From Leptolyngbyaceae cyanobacterium clean351 (GTDB lineage Bacteria; Cyanobacteriota; Cyanobacteriia; DAIDHW01): a DNA stretch of 64,000 nt. The position numbers and the translations under genes were made by a program. The notes under the pieces are model-generated. The model did no database searches. It was not told the DNA's origin and was given only the letters and a program-made list of their open reading frames with translations. This document shows, piece by piece, positions 48,197 through 56,410 of this stretch; position 1 is the stretch's first letter, and each line of letters starts with the position of its first letter. Location of the stretch: the NCBI GenBank assembly GCA_027451865.1, contig DAIDHW010000004.1, forward strand, positions 92,792 to 156,791, in the 5' to 3' direction.

Positions 48197-48736
48197 ATGC
48201 CTAGCACCCAGGAGGCCGAAGCCCCCGTCACCCTCGCCCCGCTGGTCATCCTTTCCCCAAAGTCTGTCAGTTTCTGTCACGTATCTATCCCTGACCACTC
48301 CCGACCCTGTAGTGCCCTGCGCTACCAGGACCACTATTATCTGTTTGTTCGAGTCTTCGCAGACCGAGCCAAGGCCCAGGAGGTGGCCAAGCGTTTGACC
48401 ACTAAGGGAGACGCGGTAGTCTTGACTGAGCTACCTAAGGGGTACGGACTTTGGGTCCTAGAACCTACTGCCCAACCCGTGGCAGAGCGGCAACTAGTTA
48501 TTACCTCTCCCCGGGCAGTGCGGTTTTGTCACCTGCAGATCCCCGGCCAACCCAAGCCCTGTAGCGGGCTTGAGTACGGCGGCCAGCTTTATTTGTTCGT
48601 CCGGGTTTTCCCTGACCGAGCCAAGGCTGAGGAGATGGCTAAGCGCCAGATCGCCAAGGGTAACCCTGTTGTGCTCACAGCCATGTTCAAAGGGTACGGG
48701 TTCTGGGTACTAGAGCCCGATGCGGTCTTAGTCTAG
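48197..48736 (+). CDS. Tandem-duplicated protein of unknown function
   Basis: A 179-residue protein made of two similar halves. Repeat A: ILSPKSVSFCHVSIPDHSRPC...LFVRVFADRAKAQEVAKRL...GYGLWVLEPT. Repeat B: ITSPRAVRFCHLQIPGQPKPC...LFVRVFPDRAKAEEMAKRQ...GYGFWVLEPD. Each unit is about 75 residues with two conserved Cys, a YLFVRVF strand, a DRAKA helix and a GYGxWVLEP end, like a small SPOR- or ferredoxin-like alpha/beta unit. No named family recognised. It lies 29 bases after pth. Confidence 0.75.
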   Translation: MPSTQEAEAPVTLAPLVILSPKSVSFCHVSIPDHSRPCSALRYQDHYYLFVRVFADRAKAQEVAKRLTTKGDAVVLTELPKGYGLWVLEPTAQPVAERQLVITSPRAVRFCHLQIPGQPKPCSGLEYGGQLYLFVRVFPDRAKAEEMAKRQIAKGNPVVLTAMFKGYGFWVLEPDAVLV

Positions 48737-48867
48737 AAATCATGCCAAAAAGCCGACAGATGAGTTAGAAACTACTAAAATTGTGGAAATATCTAGGATA
48801 TAACTGGGTTATCACCGGTTTAACGATCCTCCCTCTCCCTACCCCCCTACATCTCAGACTGAAGTAT

Positions 48868-49092
48868 ATGCAGGAAACTATTCGCCGCATCGTCAATGTC
48901 CTAGGGCTAGCCTGTTGGGTAGAAATTAAGACTGAACGACCTTGCTGCACCTACTACTTCGGCCCTTTTTTGACCAGGAACAGTGCCAGGGCCGCCACGG
49001 AGGGCTACCTGGAAGACCTGCGCCTGGAGATGGCCCAGGGTTTTCAGGTCTCCATCCGCCGCTGCCGCCCCCAGGAGCTGACAGTTTTCTAG
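48868..49092 (+). CDS. DUF1816 family protein
   Basis: A 74-residue protein from the ATG at 48868 (MQETIRRIVNVLG). WVEIKTERPCCTYYFGPFLTRNSARAATEGYLEDL and MAQGFQVSIRRCRPQELTVF match the cyanobacterial DUF1816 family as I recall it. Function unknown. An ATG-less upstream extension in the same frame has no family similarity. The upstream 48737-48867 spacer has no other feature. It ends seven bases from the opposing alaS stop. Confidence 0.82.
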   Translation: MQETIRRIVNVLGLACWVEIKTERPCCTYYFGPFLTRNSARAATEGYLEDLRLEMAQGFQVSIRRCRPQELTVF

Positions 49093-49098
49093 CTCTCC

Positions 49099-51702
49099 CT
49101 AGCTTAGGGCTTGGGTGAGTCTATTTTGGGCCCTAAGGAGCGCAGCTTCCAACTGACTGGGGTCTCGACCGCCAGCCTGGGCTAGGTGGGGTCGCCCTCC
49201 CCCCCCGCCGCCGCAGTCCTTAGCCACTTCGCCGATAAACTTGCCCGCCTGCAAACCCCTGGCCACTACCTGGGGACTAAAGGCGGCCACCAAGCTTACC
49301 TTGTCAGGGGCAGGGGCGGACCCAAGGACTACAGCCCCTGCCCCTAGGTGCGCTAGAGCTCTGGTGGCTGCCTCCTTCAGGGCCTCCCCCTCCACATCCC
49401 CTAAATTAGCCACTAAGACCCGCAGGTCTCCAAGCCCCTGGGCCTGGGTTAGGAGTCGGTCAACCTTAACGGCCGCCAACTCCTGCTGCAGGAAGCTGAT
49501 GTATTTCTGGGCACTGCGTAGCTCTGCTTGTAAGCTTTCCACCCGGCCTGGGATTTCCTCCGGCTTAGCTCTCAGGCGGTCAGTCAGGTCCCGCAGGACC
49601 TGGTCCCGGGGCTGGAGGTATTCGCGCACGGCCGGTCCGGCCACGGCCTCAATCCGCCGGATCCCAGCGGCTATCCCGGTTTCCGCGATGATCTTAAACA
49701 GGCCAATCTCCAGGGTGTTGCCCACGTGGGTGCCACCGCATAGCTCCATGGACACCCCCGGTAGGTTGACTACCCGCACCTGCTCGCCGTACTTCTCCCC
49801 AAACATAGCCACCGCTCCCCGGGCTTTAGCTTCCCCGAGGGGGAGGACCTCCGTCTGGGCAGGATGGCCCTGGTCGATCCAATGGTTGACTAGTTCCTCC
49901 ACCTGGATGATCTCCATGGGAGTGAGGGACCGGGAGCAATAGAAGTCAAACCGCAGCCGGTCAAAGGCTACTAGGGAGCCAGCCTGGGTAATTTGGGGAT
50001 CGACAATCTGCTTCAGGGCCGCCTGGAGCAGGTGGGTGGTTGTATGGTGTACGCGGGTATGCCGGCGCCAGTTGAGGTCAATGGTAGCCTGGACCTGGTC
50101 CCCTACCCGTAAGCTACCCGTCAACACCTGACCGAGGTGTAAAAAGGTCCCCCCTTGCCGCTGCACATCCTGAATGGCTATCTCCCCCGTGGGCCCCACT
50201 AAGATTCCCCGGTCCCCCACTTGCCCGCCTGACTCGCCGTAGAAGGGAGTCTGGTCGAGGATTACCTGGACTAGTTGCTCGGCCTTGGCCATCTCCAAGG
50301 GGTGTCCCTGAACTAGAAGCCCCTGAATTCGGGCCGGTAGAGTGCCGTGGTCGTAGCCGCGAAACACCGTTTCTCCCCAAGGCCGCTCCGGGGCAGTCAA
50401 ATCTAGGGTCTGATGGGCATGGCGACCCCGCTGACGCTGCTGCTCCATCGCTTCTTCAAAACCGGTCACATCCACGGCTACCCCCTGTTCAGCAGCGATC
50501 TCCTGGGTCAGCTCCAGGGGAAAACCGTAGGTGTCGTAGAGGGTAAACGCCTCAGCCCCACTGATCTGGGTTGTCCCCCGGCGCAGCAGTTCCCCAAGCG
50601 CTTTCTCACCCCGCTCCAGGGTGTGGCGAAAACTTACCTCTTCTCGTTCGCACTCAACCCTAATTAACTCGGCGCGCTCACCCACCAGGGGATAGGTCTC
50701 TCGAGCCAGTTCAATCACAGTTGTAGCTAGCTTGCCGGTGAATACCGTGTCAATCCCCAGGAGACACCCGTGGCGGACTACCCGGCGCAGCAGGCGCCGC
50801 AGCACGTAACCCCTGCCCACGTTACTGACGCTCACCCCGTCGGCTAGGAGGTGCACCACCGCCCGCAGGTGGTCACCAATCACCTTTAAGGAAACCTGGT
50901 CCTGGGGAGAAGCTTGATTGTAATCTAGCCCGGCAATCTGAGCAGCCGCCTGAATAATCGGGAAAATCAAGTCAGTCTCGTAGTTGTTGGGTTTGTGCTG
51001 GAGGATTTGGGCCATGCGCTCCAACCCCATACCGGTGTCGATATTCTGTTTCGCCAGGGGGGTGAGCTGGCCCTGGGCGTCTCGGTTATACTGCATGAAT
51101 ACCAAGTTGTAGAACTCGATGAAGCGGTGGTCATCCTCGAGATTAATCCCCTGGTCCCCAGCCTCGGGATAAAAGTCGTAGTAGATTTCTGAGCAGGGTC
51201 CACAGGGGCCCGTCACTCCCGAGACCCAGAAGTTATCCGCTTCCCCCAACCGCAAAATCCGTTGGGGGGGGACGCCAATCTGGTCCCGCCACACCTCGTA
51301 GGCTTCCTGGTCTTCCTGATAAACACTGACTACTAGGTGGGAGACTGGCAGCTTAAAGACCTCCGTAACCAGCTCCCAAGCCCAAGTAATCGCCTGGACT
51401 TTGAAATAATCCCCAAAGCTAAAATTCCCCAGCATCTCAAAGAAGGTGTGGTGACGGGCCGTGCGTCCCACGTTTTCAATGTCGTTGGTGCGAATGCACT
51501 TTTGCGAGGTGGTAGCCCGAGGAAAAGGGGCCGGCTGCTGACCCAGGAAAACCGGCTTAAAGGGCAGCATGCCGGCAATGGTCAGCAGGACCGTGGGGTC
51601 TTCTGGTACCAGGGAGGCACTAGGAAGGACCTGGTGGCCACGGGCGGCGTAGAAGTCCAGGAAGGTTTGGCGAATCTGGGATCCAGTCAGGGGATGAGCC
51701 AT
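49099..51702 (-). CDS. alaS: Alanyl-tRNA synthetase
   Basis: An 867-residue class II synthetase. N-terminus MAHPLTGSQIRQTFLDFYAARGH, then motif 2/3 (GNFSFGDYFKVQAITWAWE, NVGRGYVLRRLLRRVVRHG), the editing domain with zinc ligands RVHHTTTHLLQAAL and ELCGGTHVGNT, and C-terminal C-Ala (GGGGGGRPHLAQAGGRDPSQ). The open frame extends 76 codons upstream of 51702, but that part overlaps the msrB promoter region and is not family-like. Divergent from msrB. Confidence 0.96.
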   Translation of the reverse strand: MAHPLTGSQIRQTFLDFYAARGHQVLPSASLVPEDPTVLLTIAGMLPFKPVFLGQQPAPFPRATTSQKCIRTNDIENVGRTARHHTFFEMLGNFSFGDYFKVQAITWAWELVTEVFKLPVSHLVVSVYQEDQEAYEVWRDQIGVPPQRILRLGEADNFWVSGVTGPCGPCSEIYYDFYPEAGDQGINLEDDHRFIEFYNLVFMQYNRDAQGQLTPLAKQNIDTGMGLERMAQILQHKPNNYETDLIFPIIQAAAQIAGLDYNQASPQDQVSLKVIGDHLRAVVHLLADGVSVSNVGRGYVLRRLLRRVVRHGCLLGIDTVFTGKLATTVIELARETYPLVGERAELIRVECEREEVSFRHTLERGEKALGELLRRGTTQISGAEAFTLYDTYGFPLELTQEIAAEQGVAVDVTGFEEAMEQQRQRGRHAHQTLDLTAPERPWGETVFRGYDHGTLPARIQGLLVQGHPLEMAKAEQLVQVILDQTPFYGESGGQVGDRGILVGPTGEIAIQDVQRQGGTFLHLGQVLTGSLRVGDQVQATIDLNWRRHTRVHHTTTHLLQAALKQIVDPQITQAGSLVAFDRLRFDFYCSRSLTPMEIIQVEELVNHWIDQGHPAQTEVLPLGEAKARGAVAMFGEKYGEQVRVVNLPGVSMELCGGTHVGNTLEIGLFKIIAETGIAAGIRRIEAVAGPAVREYLQPRDQVLRDLTDRLRAKPEEIPGRVESLQAELRSAQKYISFLQQELAAVKVDRLLTQAQGLGDLRVLVANLGDVEGEALKEAATRALAHLGAGAVVLGSAPAPDKVSLVAAFSPQVVARGLQAGKFIGEVAKDCGGGGGGRPHLAQAGGRDPSQLEAALLRAQNRLTQALS

Positions 51703-51816
51703 GGGGGCGACAAGGTAAGCAGCACGTATTTTCAATTCTGCCCTAGTTTGAGGGGGGCCGAAGAGGAGTTGCCCCGGATTAGCTACACTTGAAGACGACC
51801 TGCAAGGCCAAAACCC

Positions 51817-52224
51817 ATGGAGCCTAAGATCCAAAAAAGCAAAGACGAATGGCGGCAGCAGCTCACCCCTGAGCAGTTCCACGTCACCCGGGAACACGGC
51901 ACCGAACAAGCCTTCACCGGCGCCTACCACGATTTCAAGGGGGAAGGAGTCTATGAGTGCGTCTGCTGTAGGACTCCCCTATTTGATTCCAGCGCCAAGT
52001 ACAACTCGGGCACCGGCTGGCCTAGTTTCTGGTCCCCTCTTAACCCGGAAAATATCGCTTTCAAGGAAGACCTCAGTCTATTCTCCCGCCGCACAGAGGT
52101 CCTGTGTGCGGTGTGTGAGGCCCATCTCGGCCACGTGTTCCCCGACGGCCCTCCCCCCACAGGTGAGCGCTACTGTATGAATTCAGCCGCCTTAAACTTC
52201 AAAGAGCGGGCGGCAGAGGCCTAG
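51817..52224 (+). CDS. msrB: Peptide methionine-R-sulfoxide reductase B
   Basis: A 135-residue repair enzyme. Two CxxC zinc pairs (YECVCCRTPLF and CAVCEAHLGHVF), NSGTGWPSF and the catalytic Cys in GERYCMNSAAL are all present. It reduces R-methionine sulfoxide in proteins, relevant under photosynthetic oxidative load. Its stop shares CTAG with the opposing DAHP synthase stop. Confidence 0.96.
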   Translation: MEPKIQKSKDEWRQQLTPEQFHVTREHGTEQAFTGAYHDFKGEGVYECVCCRTPLFDSSAKYNSGTGWPSFWSPLNPENIAFKEDLSLFSRRTEVLCAVCEAHLGHVFPDGPPPTGERYCMNSAALNFKERAAEA

Positions 52225-53285
52225 CTAGAGGTAGCCAGGGTCTCCTGAGGGCGGCGGTCGAAGACCATAGTTAGACTAGCTAGCTGACCCATTAGCTGAT
52301 CGAATTCCGCCGGGGTTAGGGATTGAGGTCCATCGGAAAGAGCCTTTCCCGGGTCAGGGTGGACTTCAACCATTAGGGAGTCGGTACCCGCGGCTAGGGC
52401 AGCTAGGGCCATGGCCGGTACGTACTCGGCGCGGCCCGTGCCATGGCTCGGGTCAACCATAATGGGTAGGTGGGTCAGGGAGCGCACCACGGGCACTGCC
52501 GCCAAATCGAGGGTGTTGCGGGCGTACTGACGGTCAAAGCTGCGGATCCCCCGCTCGCAGAGGATCACCTGATTGTTGCCGGCGGCCAAGATATATTCAG
52601 CGGCCATCAGCCATTCCTCAATCGTGGCGGCCATGCCGCGCTTGAGTAGAACCGGCTTGGGCTGGGCACCTACCTTCTTCAGGAGGGAAAAGTTCTGCAT
52701 ATTGCGCGCCCCTACCTGCAGCACATCGGCCACCTGGGCGACCTTCTCCAGGTCCGCAGTATCCATCACCTCGGTGATGACCCCCAACCCGGTTGCCTCC
52801 CGGGCAGCCCCTAGCAGGTCTAGGGCGCTCTCCCCATGGCCTTGAAAAGCGTAGGGGGAGGTGCGCGGCTTATAGGCTCCCCCCCGCAGAAACTGGGCGC
52901 CCGCGGCCTTCACTCGGCGGGCAGTTTCCAGGATCATGGATTCGTTTTCCACTGAACAGGGTCCGGCCACTACCACTAGGGGATGTTTCTCCCCGAACTT
53001 CACCTCGCCGAGGGGGGTAGACACAACCACCTCACTGGCCTGGCCGTGGCGGTACTCGCGACTGACCCGTTTAAAGGGTTGGCCGACCCGCAGCACCTGC
53101 TCGATCCAGGGGCTGAGGTTTTGGACTTGGAGGGGGTCAAGATAGGCTGTATCCCCCACTAGCCCCACCACTACCTTCTGCTGACCGACAATTTTTTCAG
53201 GGGTAAGGCGCCAGTTCTGCTGTAGTTCGGCCATGAGGGCATCGATTACAGCGGGTGGGGTGCCCTGTTTCATCACCAGGATCAT
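52221..53285 (-). CDS. aroF: 3-deoxy-7-phosphoheptulonate (DAHP) synthase
   Basis: A 354-residue shikimate-pathway entry enzyme condensing PEP with erythrose 4-phosphate. N-terminal ferredoxin-like regulatory domain (MILVMKQGTPPAVIDALMAELQ), then the barrel: VVVAGPCSVENESMI, AQFLRGGAYKPRTSPYAFQG, GARNMQNFSLLKKVG, KPVLLKRGMAATIEEWLMAAEYI, LPIMVDPSHGTGR. This is the type I-beta layout with an added N-terminal domain, as in Thermotoga and many cyanobacteria. The ATG at 53285 matches the family; a longer frame would overlap pam68. Confidence 0.95.
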   Translation of the reverse strand: MILVMKQGTPPAVIDALMAELQQNWRLTPEKIVGQQKVVVGLVGDTAYLDPLQVQNLSPWIEQVLRVGQPFKRVSREYRHGQASEVVVSTPLGEVKFGEKHPLVVVAGPCSVENESMILETARRVKAAGAQFLRGGAYKPRTSPYAFQGHGESALDLLGAAREATGLGVITEVMDTADLEKVAQVADVLQVGARNMQNFSLLKKVGAQPKPVLLKRGMAATIEEWLMAAEYILAAGNNQVILCERGIRSFDRQYARNTLDLAAVPVVRSLTHLPIMVDPSHGTGRAEYVPAMALAALAAGTDSLMVEVHPDPGKALSDGPQSLTPAEFDQLMGQLASLTMVFDRRPQETLATSS

Positions 53286-53310
53286 AGGATTTAAGCCCCC
53301 GGGAGGGGGA

Positions 53311-53676
53311 TTACTTTGAGGATTTGGAGTTGGAGCGCCAAGCTTCGGCGGAACGGCCAAAGTTAGTGGTAAATTCTCCCCAACCCAGAAGAGTGCCCAC
53401 CTTTTCTTCCTCCCAGGAAGCCGAGAGGACCCCATAACTAACTCCCAGCACCCCTAAGCCAAATAGACCTAGACTAGTGAGGAGGACCGCCACGGTCGGC
53501 AAGGGGAACCACTGCTGACGCACCACCCAGTAGCTAACTACAAAGGTAGCCAGGCCCAGGGCGGTGGGCACACCGGAGAAAAAGACCATACGGCGGACCA
53601 TGCGCCGACCGACGATAGGAGGTATCCCGGCGGATGAGGGGGGGGGAGAGGCGGGCTGCTTAAACCGGCGAGCCAT
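53311..53676 (-). CDS. PAM68-type photosystem II assembly protein
   Basis: About 121 residues from MARRFKQP. A basic Pro-rich head is followed by two membrane helices (FSGVPTALGLATFVVSYWVV and VAVLLTSLGLFGLGVLGVSYG) and a polar tail with SASWEEEKVGTLLGWGEF. This is the PAM68/DUF3464 family, which in plants and Synechocystis promotes photosystem II assembly and CP47 insertion. It lies seven bases after rpsO, an order I recall as conserved in cyanobacteria. Confidence 0.87.
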   Translation of the reverse strand: MARRFKQPASPPPSSAGIPPIVGRRMVRRMVFFSGVPTALGLATFVVSYWVVRQQWFPLPTVAVLLTSLGLFGLGVLGVSYGVLSASWEEEKVGTLLGWGEFTTNFGRSAEAWRSNSKSSK

Positions 53677-53683
53677 AGGTCCT

Positions 53684-53953
53684 CTAACCGCGAATCCCCA
53701 GCTGGGCAATCAGGCTGCGGTAACGGTCGGGGTGATGGGCTTGGAGGTAGGCTAGAAGAGCCTTGCGCCGGCCGATCATATTCAGCAGCCCGTGGCGGGA
53801 GGAGTGGTCGTTTTTGTTAATCTTCAGGTGGGCGCTCAGACGGTTGATCTTCTCAGTCAGGGTGGCAATCTGGACGTCGGTAGAACCAGTATCAGTGCCG
53901 TGGATCTGGTGTTGATTGATTAGCTCTTGCTTACGGGCTTGGGTTAAAGACAT
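53684..53953 (-). CDS. rpsO: Ribosomal protein S15
   Basis: An 89-residue protein: MSLTQARKQELINQHQIHGTD, GSTDVQIATLTEKINRLSAHLK, DHSSRHGLLNMIGRRKALLAYL. The binding motif HxxDHSSRxGL contacts 16S rRNA. An upstream in-frame ATG at 54010 gives a non-family extension. First gene of the rpsO-pam68 pair. Confidence 0.96.
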   Translation of the reverse strand: MSLTQARKQELINQHQIHGTDTGSTDVQIATLTEKINRLSAHLKINKNDHSSRHGLLNMIGRRKALLAYLQAHHPDRYRSLIAQLGIRG

Positions 53954-54103
53954 GGGCCGGGGGACGAGGAACTGGTGGGACCGAAGTCGGGCTCCCAATT
54001 GTACATGCAATATTCTAACAGATGTGTCGGGGGGCGCCGACCGAGGGGGACAGTTGCCGCTAGAGTAGAGAAGTCAACTCTACCACCTCCACCACCCTTG
54101 AGT

Positions 54104-54916
54104 ATGAAGTCACTGTTTCGTTGGGGGTCTACCATGGGCTTAGTGGCAGCTGCCTCATTAGGTCCGGCGCTCCTGCCCACCCTCTTGCCACAGCCCAGCC
54201 GAGCCATGGCTCTCACCCTTGACCAGATTGTCGAGAAGCTCAAGCCGATTCCAGTTTTCACCCTTGCCAACGACCAGGGGGAGCCCTTGATTGCCACTCC
54301 CCCCGCCACTGCCACCGACAAAAAGCCCGCTCCCATCGCTGGGGCTTTTATTGACGAGAAGGATGCCGAAGCCTTCCTCGCGAGCCTGAAGACCAATAAC
54401 CCAGCCCTGGCTAAAACTGTTCACATCGTCCCCCTTTCCCTGGGTTCAGTGTACGCCCTCACCCAGAAAAATCCCGATACCCCGGGCTATCTCGCCTTCA
54501 GCTACGTACCCAATCAACAGCAGGTCCAAGCCGCCCTGGCTCTGCTAAAGCAGCAGGGACAAAACCTCACTCAGTTCAATGGTGTGCCCTTGTTTGTGGC
54601 CCGCGGGGGGGCCCAGAAAACCTACTTGACGATCAAGATTGACGGTAAGGAGGTCATCCCCCTATTCTTTGATGAGCAGCAGCTAGAAGCCCTCCTAGCG
54701 AAATTCAAGAAAGAACAACCAGCCATTGCCTCAACCCTGGAAGTGCAAGTTTTGAACCTGGAGGGGATGCTGGAGCTGATGCGCAAAAACAATGGCCCTC
54801 AGTTTGACCAGCTAGTGCTAGTACCCTCCCAGGACTCCCTCGACTACATCAATTCTCTGCAAAAGAGCCCCACTCCCCAACCATCTACCGCTCCCAAACC
54901 CTCCTCTGCCCCCTAA
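54104..54916 (+). CDS. Tic22-family periplasmic/thylakoid lumen protein
   Basis: About 270 residues from the ATG at 54104. N-terminal signal peptide (MKSLFRWGSTMGLVAAASLG...SRAMA) then LDQIVEKLKPIPVFTLANDQGEPLIA, FIDEKDAEAFLASLK, VVPLSLGSVYAL-type (VHIVPLSLGSVYAL) and VPLFVARGG blocks of the Tic22 fold. Cyanobacterial Tic22 is implicated in outer membrane biogenesis as a chaperone. The tail (PTPQPSTAPKPS) is Pro-rich. It precedes prmC by seven bases. Confidence 0.87.
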   Translation: MKSLFRWGSTMGLVAAASLGPALLPTLLPQPSRAMALTLDQIVEKLKPIPVFTLANDQGEPLIATPPATATDKKPAPIAGAFIDEKDAEAFLASLKTNNPALAKTVHIVPLSLGSVYALTQKNPDTPGYLAFSYVPNQQQVQAALALLKQQGQNLTQFNGVPLFVARGGAQKTYLTIKIDGKEVIPLFFDEQQLEALLAKFKKEQPAIASTLEVQVLNLEGMLELMRKNNGPQFDQLVLVPSQDSLDYINSLQKSPTPQPSTAPKPSSAP

Positions 54917-54923
54917 TCTCCCC

Positions 54924-55784
54924 ATGGTATCCAGTGACCAGCTCCTCAGGTGGCGCCAGCAAGCCCTCGCCCAAGCCCAGGCTGCCGGGGTTGCCCCTCG
55001 GGAAGTGGACCTCCTGCTGCAGGACCTAGGGGGGCTTGACCCTTTGCGCCTGCACCTGGAAACTCTCCCGCCCACCTTGCCCCTGGACCTGGAAGCTCTG
55101 GAGGGGGGGTGGCGTAGGCGCCTAGAGCAGCGGGTGCCCCTGCAGTACCTGACCAGCAAGGTATTCTGGCGGGGGCTGGTCCTACAGGTGTCACCGGCGG
55201 TGCTCATCCCCCGACCCGAGACGGAACTGATGGTGGACCTGGTAGGCTCCCTAGGGTGTTCCGCGACTAGCACCTGGGTAGATCTGGGCACCGGTAGCGG
55301 GGCTTTAGCCCTCGGCCTGGCCGTGGCCTTTCCCGGGATGCGTCTCGGAGCCAGCGACGTCAGTCCGGCTGCTCTGGAGGTGGCCAAGGGAAATCGAGCC
55401 ACCCTAGGGTTAGGGGACCGGGTGGATTTACGCCTGGGGAGTTGGTGGGAACCCTGGCAGGAACACCGGGGCCGCGTAGGACTGATGGTCGCCAACCCCC
55501 CCTACATCCCTACTGCCCTGATCCCTAAACTTGCCCCCGAGGTGGCAGCCCACGAGCCCCACCTAGCTCTAGATGGGGGAGAGACGGGCTTGGAGGCTTT
55601 ACTGCATTTGGTGCACAGCGCCCCAGCCTACCTCGAGTCCCAGGGGCTGTGGCTGGTGGAGGTAATGGCTGGTCAAGCCCCCCGGGTGGCAGCCGAACTG
55701 GCAAGTCAAGGGGATTATCAAGCTATTCAAGTCCACCGTGACCTAGGGGGGATTGAACGGTTCGTCAGTGCCCGCCGCCGATGA
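54924..55784 (+). CDS. prmC: Release factor glutamine N5-methyltransferase
   Basis: A 286-residue AdoMet enzyme that methylates the GGQ glutamine of RF1/RF2. The N-terminal helical domain (VDLLLQDLGGLDPLRLHL, VPLQYLTSKVFWRGLVLQVSPAVLIPRPETELMV) is PrmC-specific; the methyltransferase has WVDLGTGSGALALGLAV and the NPPYIPTAL motif. Its stop overlaps the tsaC ATG as ATGA. Confidence 0.94.
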   Translation: MVSSDQLLRWRQQALAQAQAAGVAPREVDLLLQDLGGLDPLRLHLETLPPTLPLDLEALEGGWRRRLEQRVPLQYLTSKVFWRGLVLQVSPAVLIPRPETELMVDLVGSLGCSATSTWVDLGTGSGALALGLAVAFPGMRLGASDVSPAALEVAKGNRATLGLGDRVDLRLGSWWEPWQEHRGRVGLMVANPPYIPTALIPKLAPEVAAHEPHLALDGGETGLEALLHLVHSAPAYLESQGLWLVEVMAGQAPRVAAELASQGDYQAIQVHRDLGGIERFVSARRR

Positions 55785-56410
55785 CCTGGGTCAGCCAAGA
55801 GCAGCTCATAAGCGCAGTGCGGGACCAGGGGGCCTTGGTTAGTTTCCCTACGGACACGGTCCCGGCTCTGGCTAGCCACCCCGCTGCCGCCACCGGTATT
55901 TTTCTCCTTAAGCAACGGCCCACCCATAAGCCCTTGGTGCTGATGGCCGCCCAGGCTGAGGACCTCTGGCCCTACGTTCAGGGTAGCCCGGAGCAGTGCC
56001 GGGTCTGGGCTAGGGTTGCCCAAGTCTGCTGGCCGGGAGCCTTTACCCTGGTGCTGCCCGCTAGTCCCCGCCGCAGCCCGGCGATGAATCCCCAGGGAAT
56101 AGCTACCATTGGCCTGCGGGTGCCTGACCATCCCCAGGCCCAGGCGGTCCTAGCCCAGACTGGTCCCTTGGCCACCACCAGTGTTAATCTGTCCCAACAG
56201 CCCCCCCTGTTGACGCCAGCTGCCATCGAAGCCCAGTTTCCCCAGCTACTAGTCCTAGAACCTGAGTGGTTAGGGGGTTCAGGGCAGCCCTCCACCGTGG
56301 TCCAGTGGACCGGGGAAGGCTGGCAAGTCCTGCGGGCTGGGAATCAAGCTCTGCCAGAGTTCTTGACCAACCTGACTGAAGTAGATCCACCGGCGAGCTT
56401 GGGAAAATAG
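55781..56410 (+). CDS. tsaC: L-threonylcarbamoyladenylate synthase (TsaC/YrdC/Sua5 family)
   Basis: A 209-residue YrdC-domain protein for t6A37 of ANN-decoding tRNAs. Conserved: VSFPTDTVPALA, LLKQRPTHKPLVLMA, WPGAFTLVLPAS, TIGLRVPDHPQA, ATTSVNLSQQ and GQPSTVVQW. No Sua5 C-terminal domain. prmC-tsaC is a common pair. The last 132 bases are antisense to the cbiD end. Confidence 0.92.
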   Translation: MTWVSQEQLISAVRDQGALVSFPTDTVPALASHPAAATGIFLLKQRPTHKPLVLMAAQAEDLWPYVQGSPEQCRVWARVAQVCWPGAFTLVLPASPRRSPAMNPQGIATIGLRVPDHPQAQAVLAQTGPLATTSVNLSQQPPLLTPAAIEAQFPQLLVLEPEWLGGSGQPSTVVQWTGEGWQVLRAGNQALPEFLTNLTEVDPPASLGK

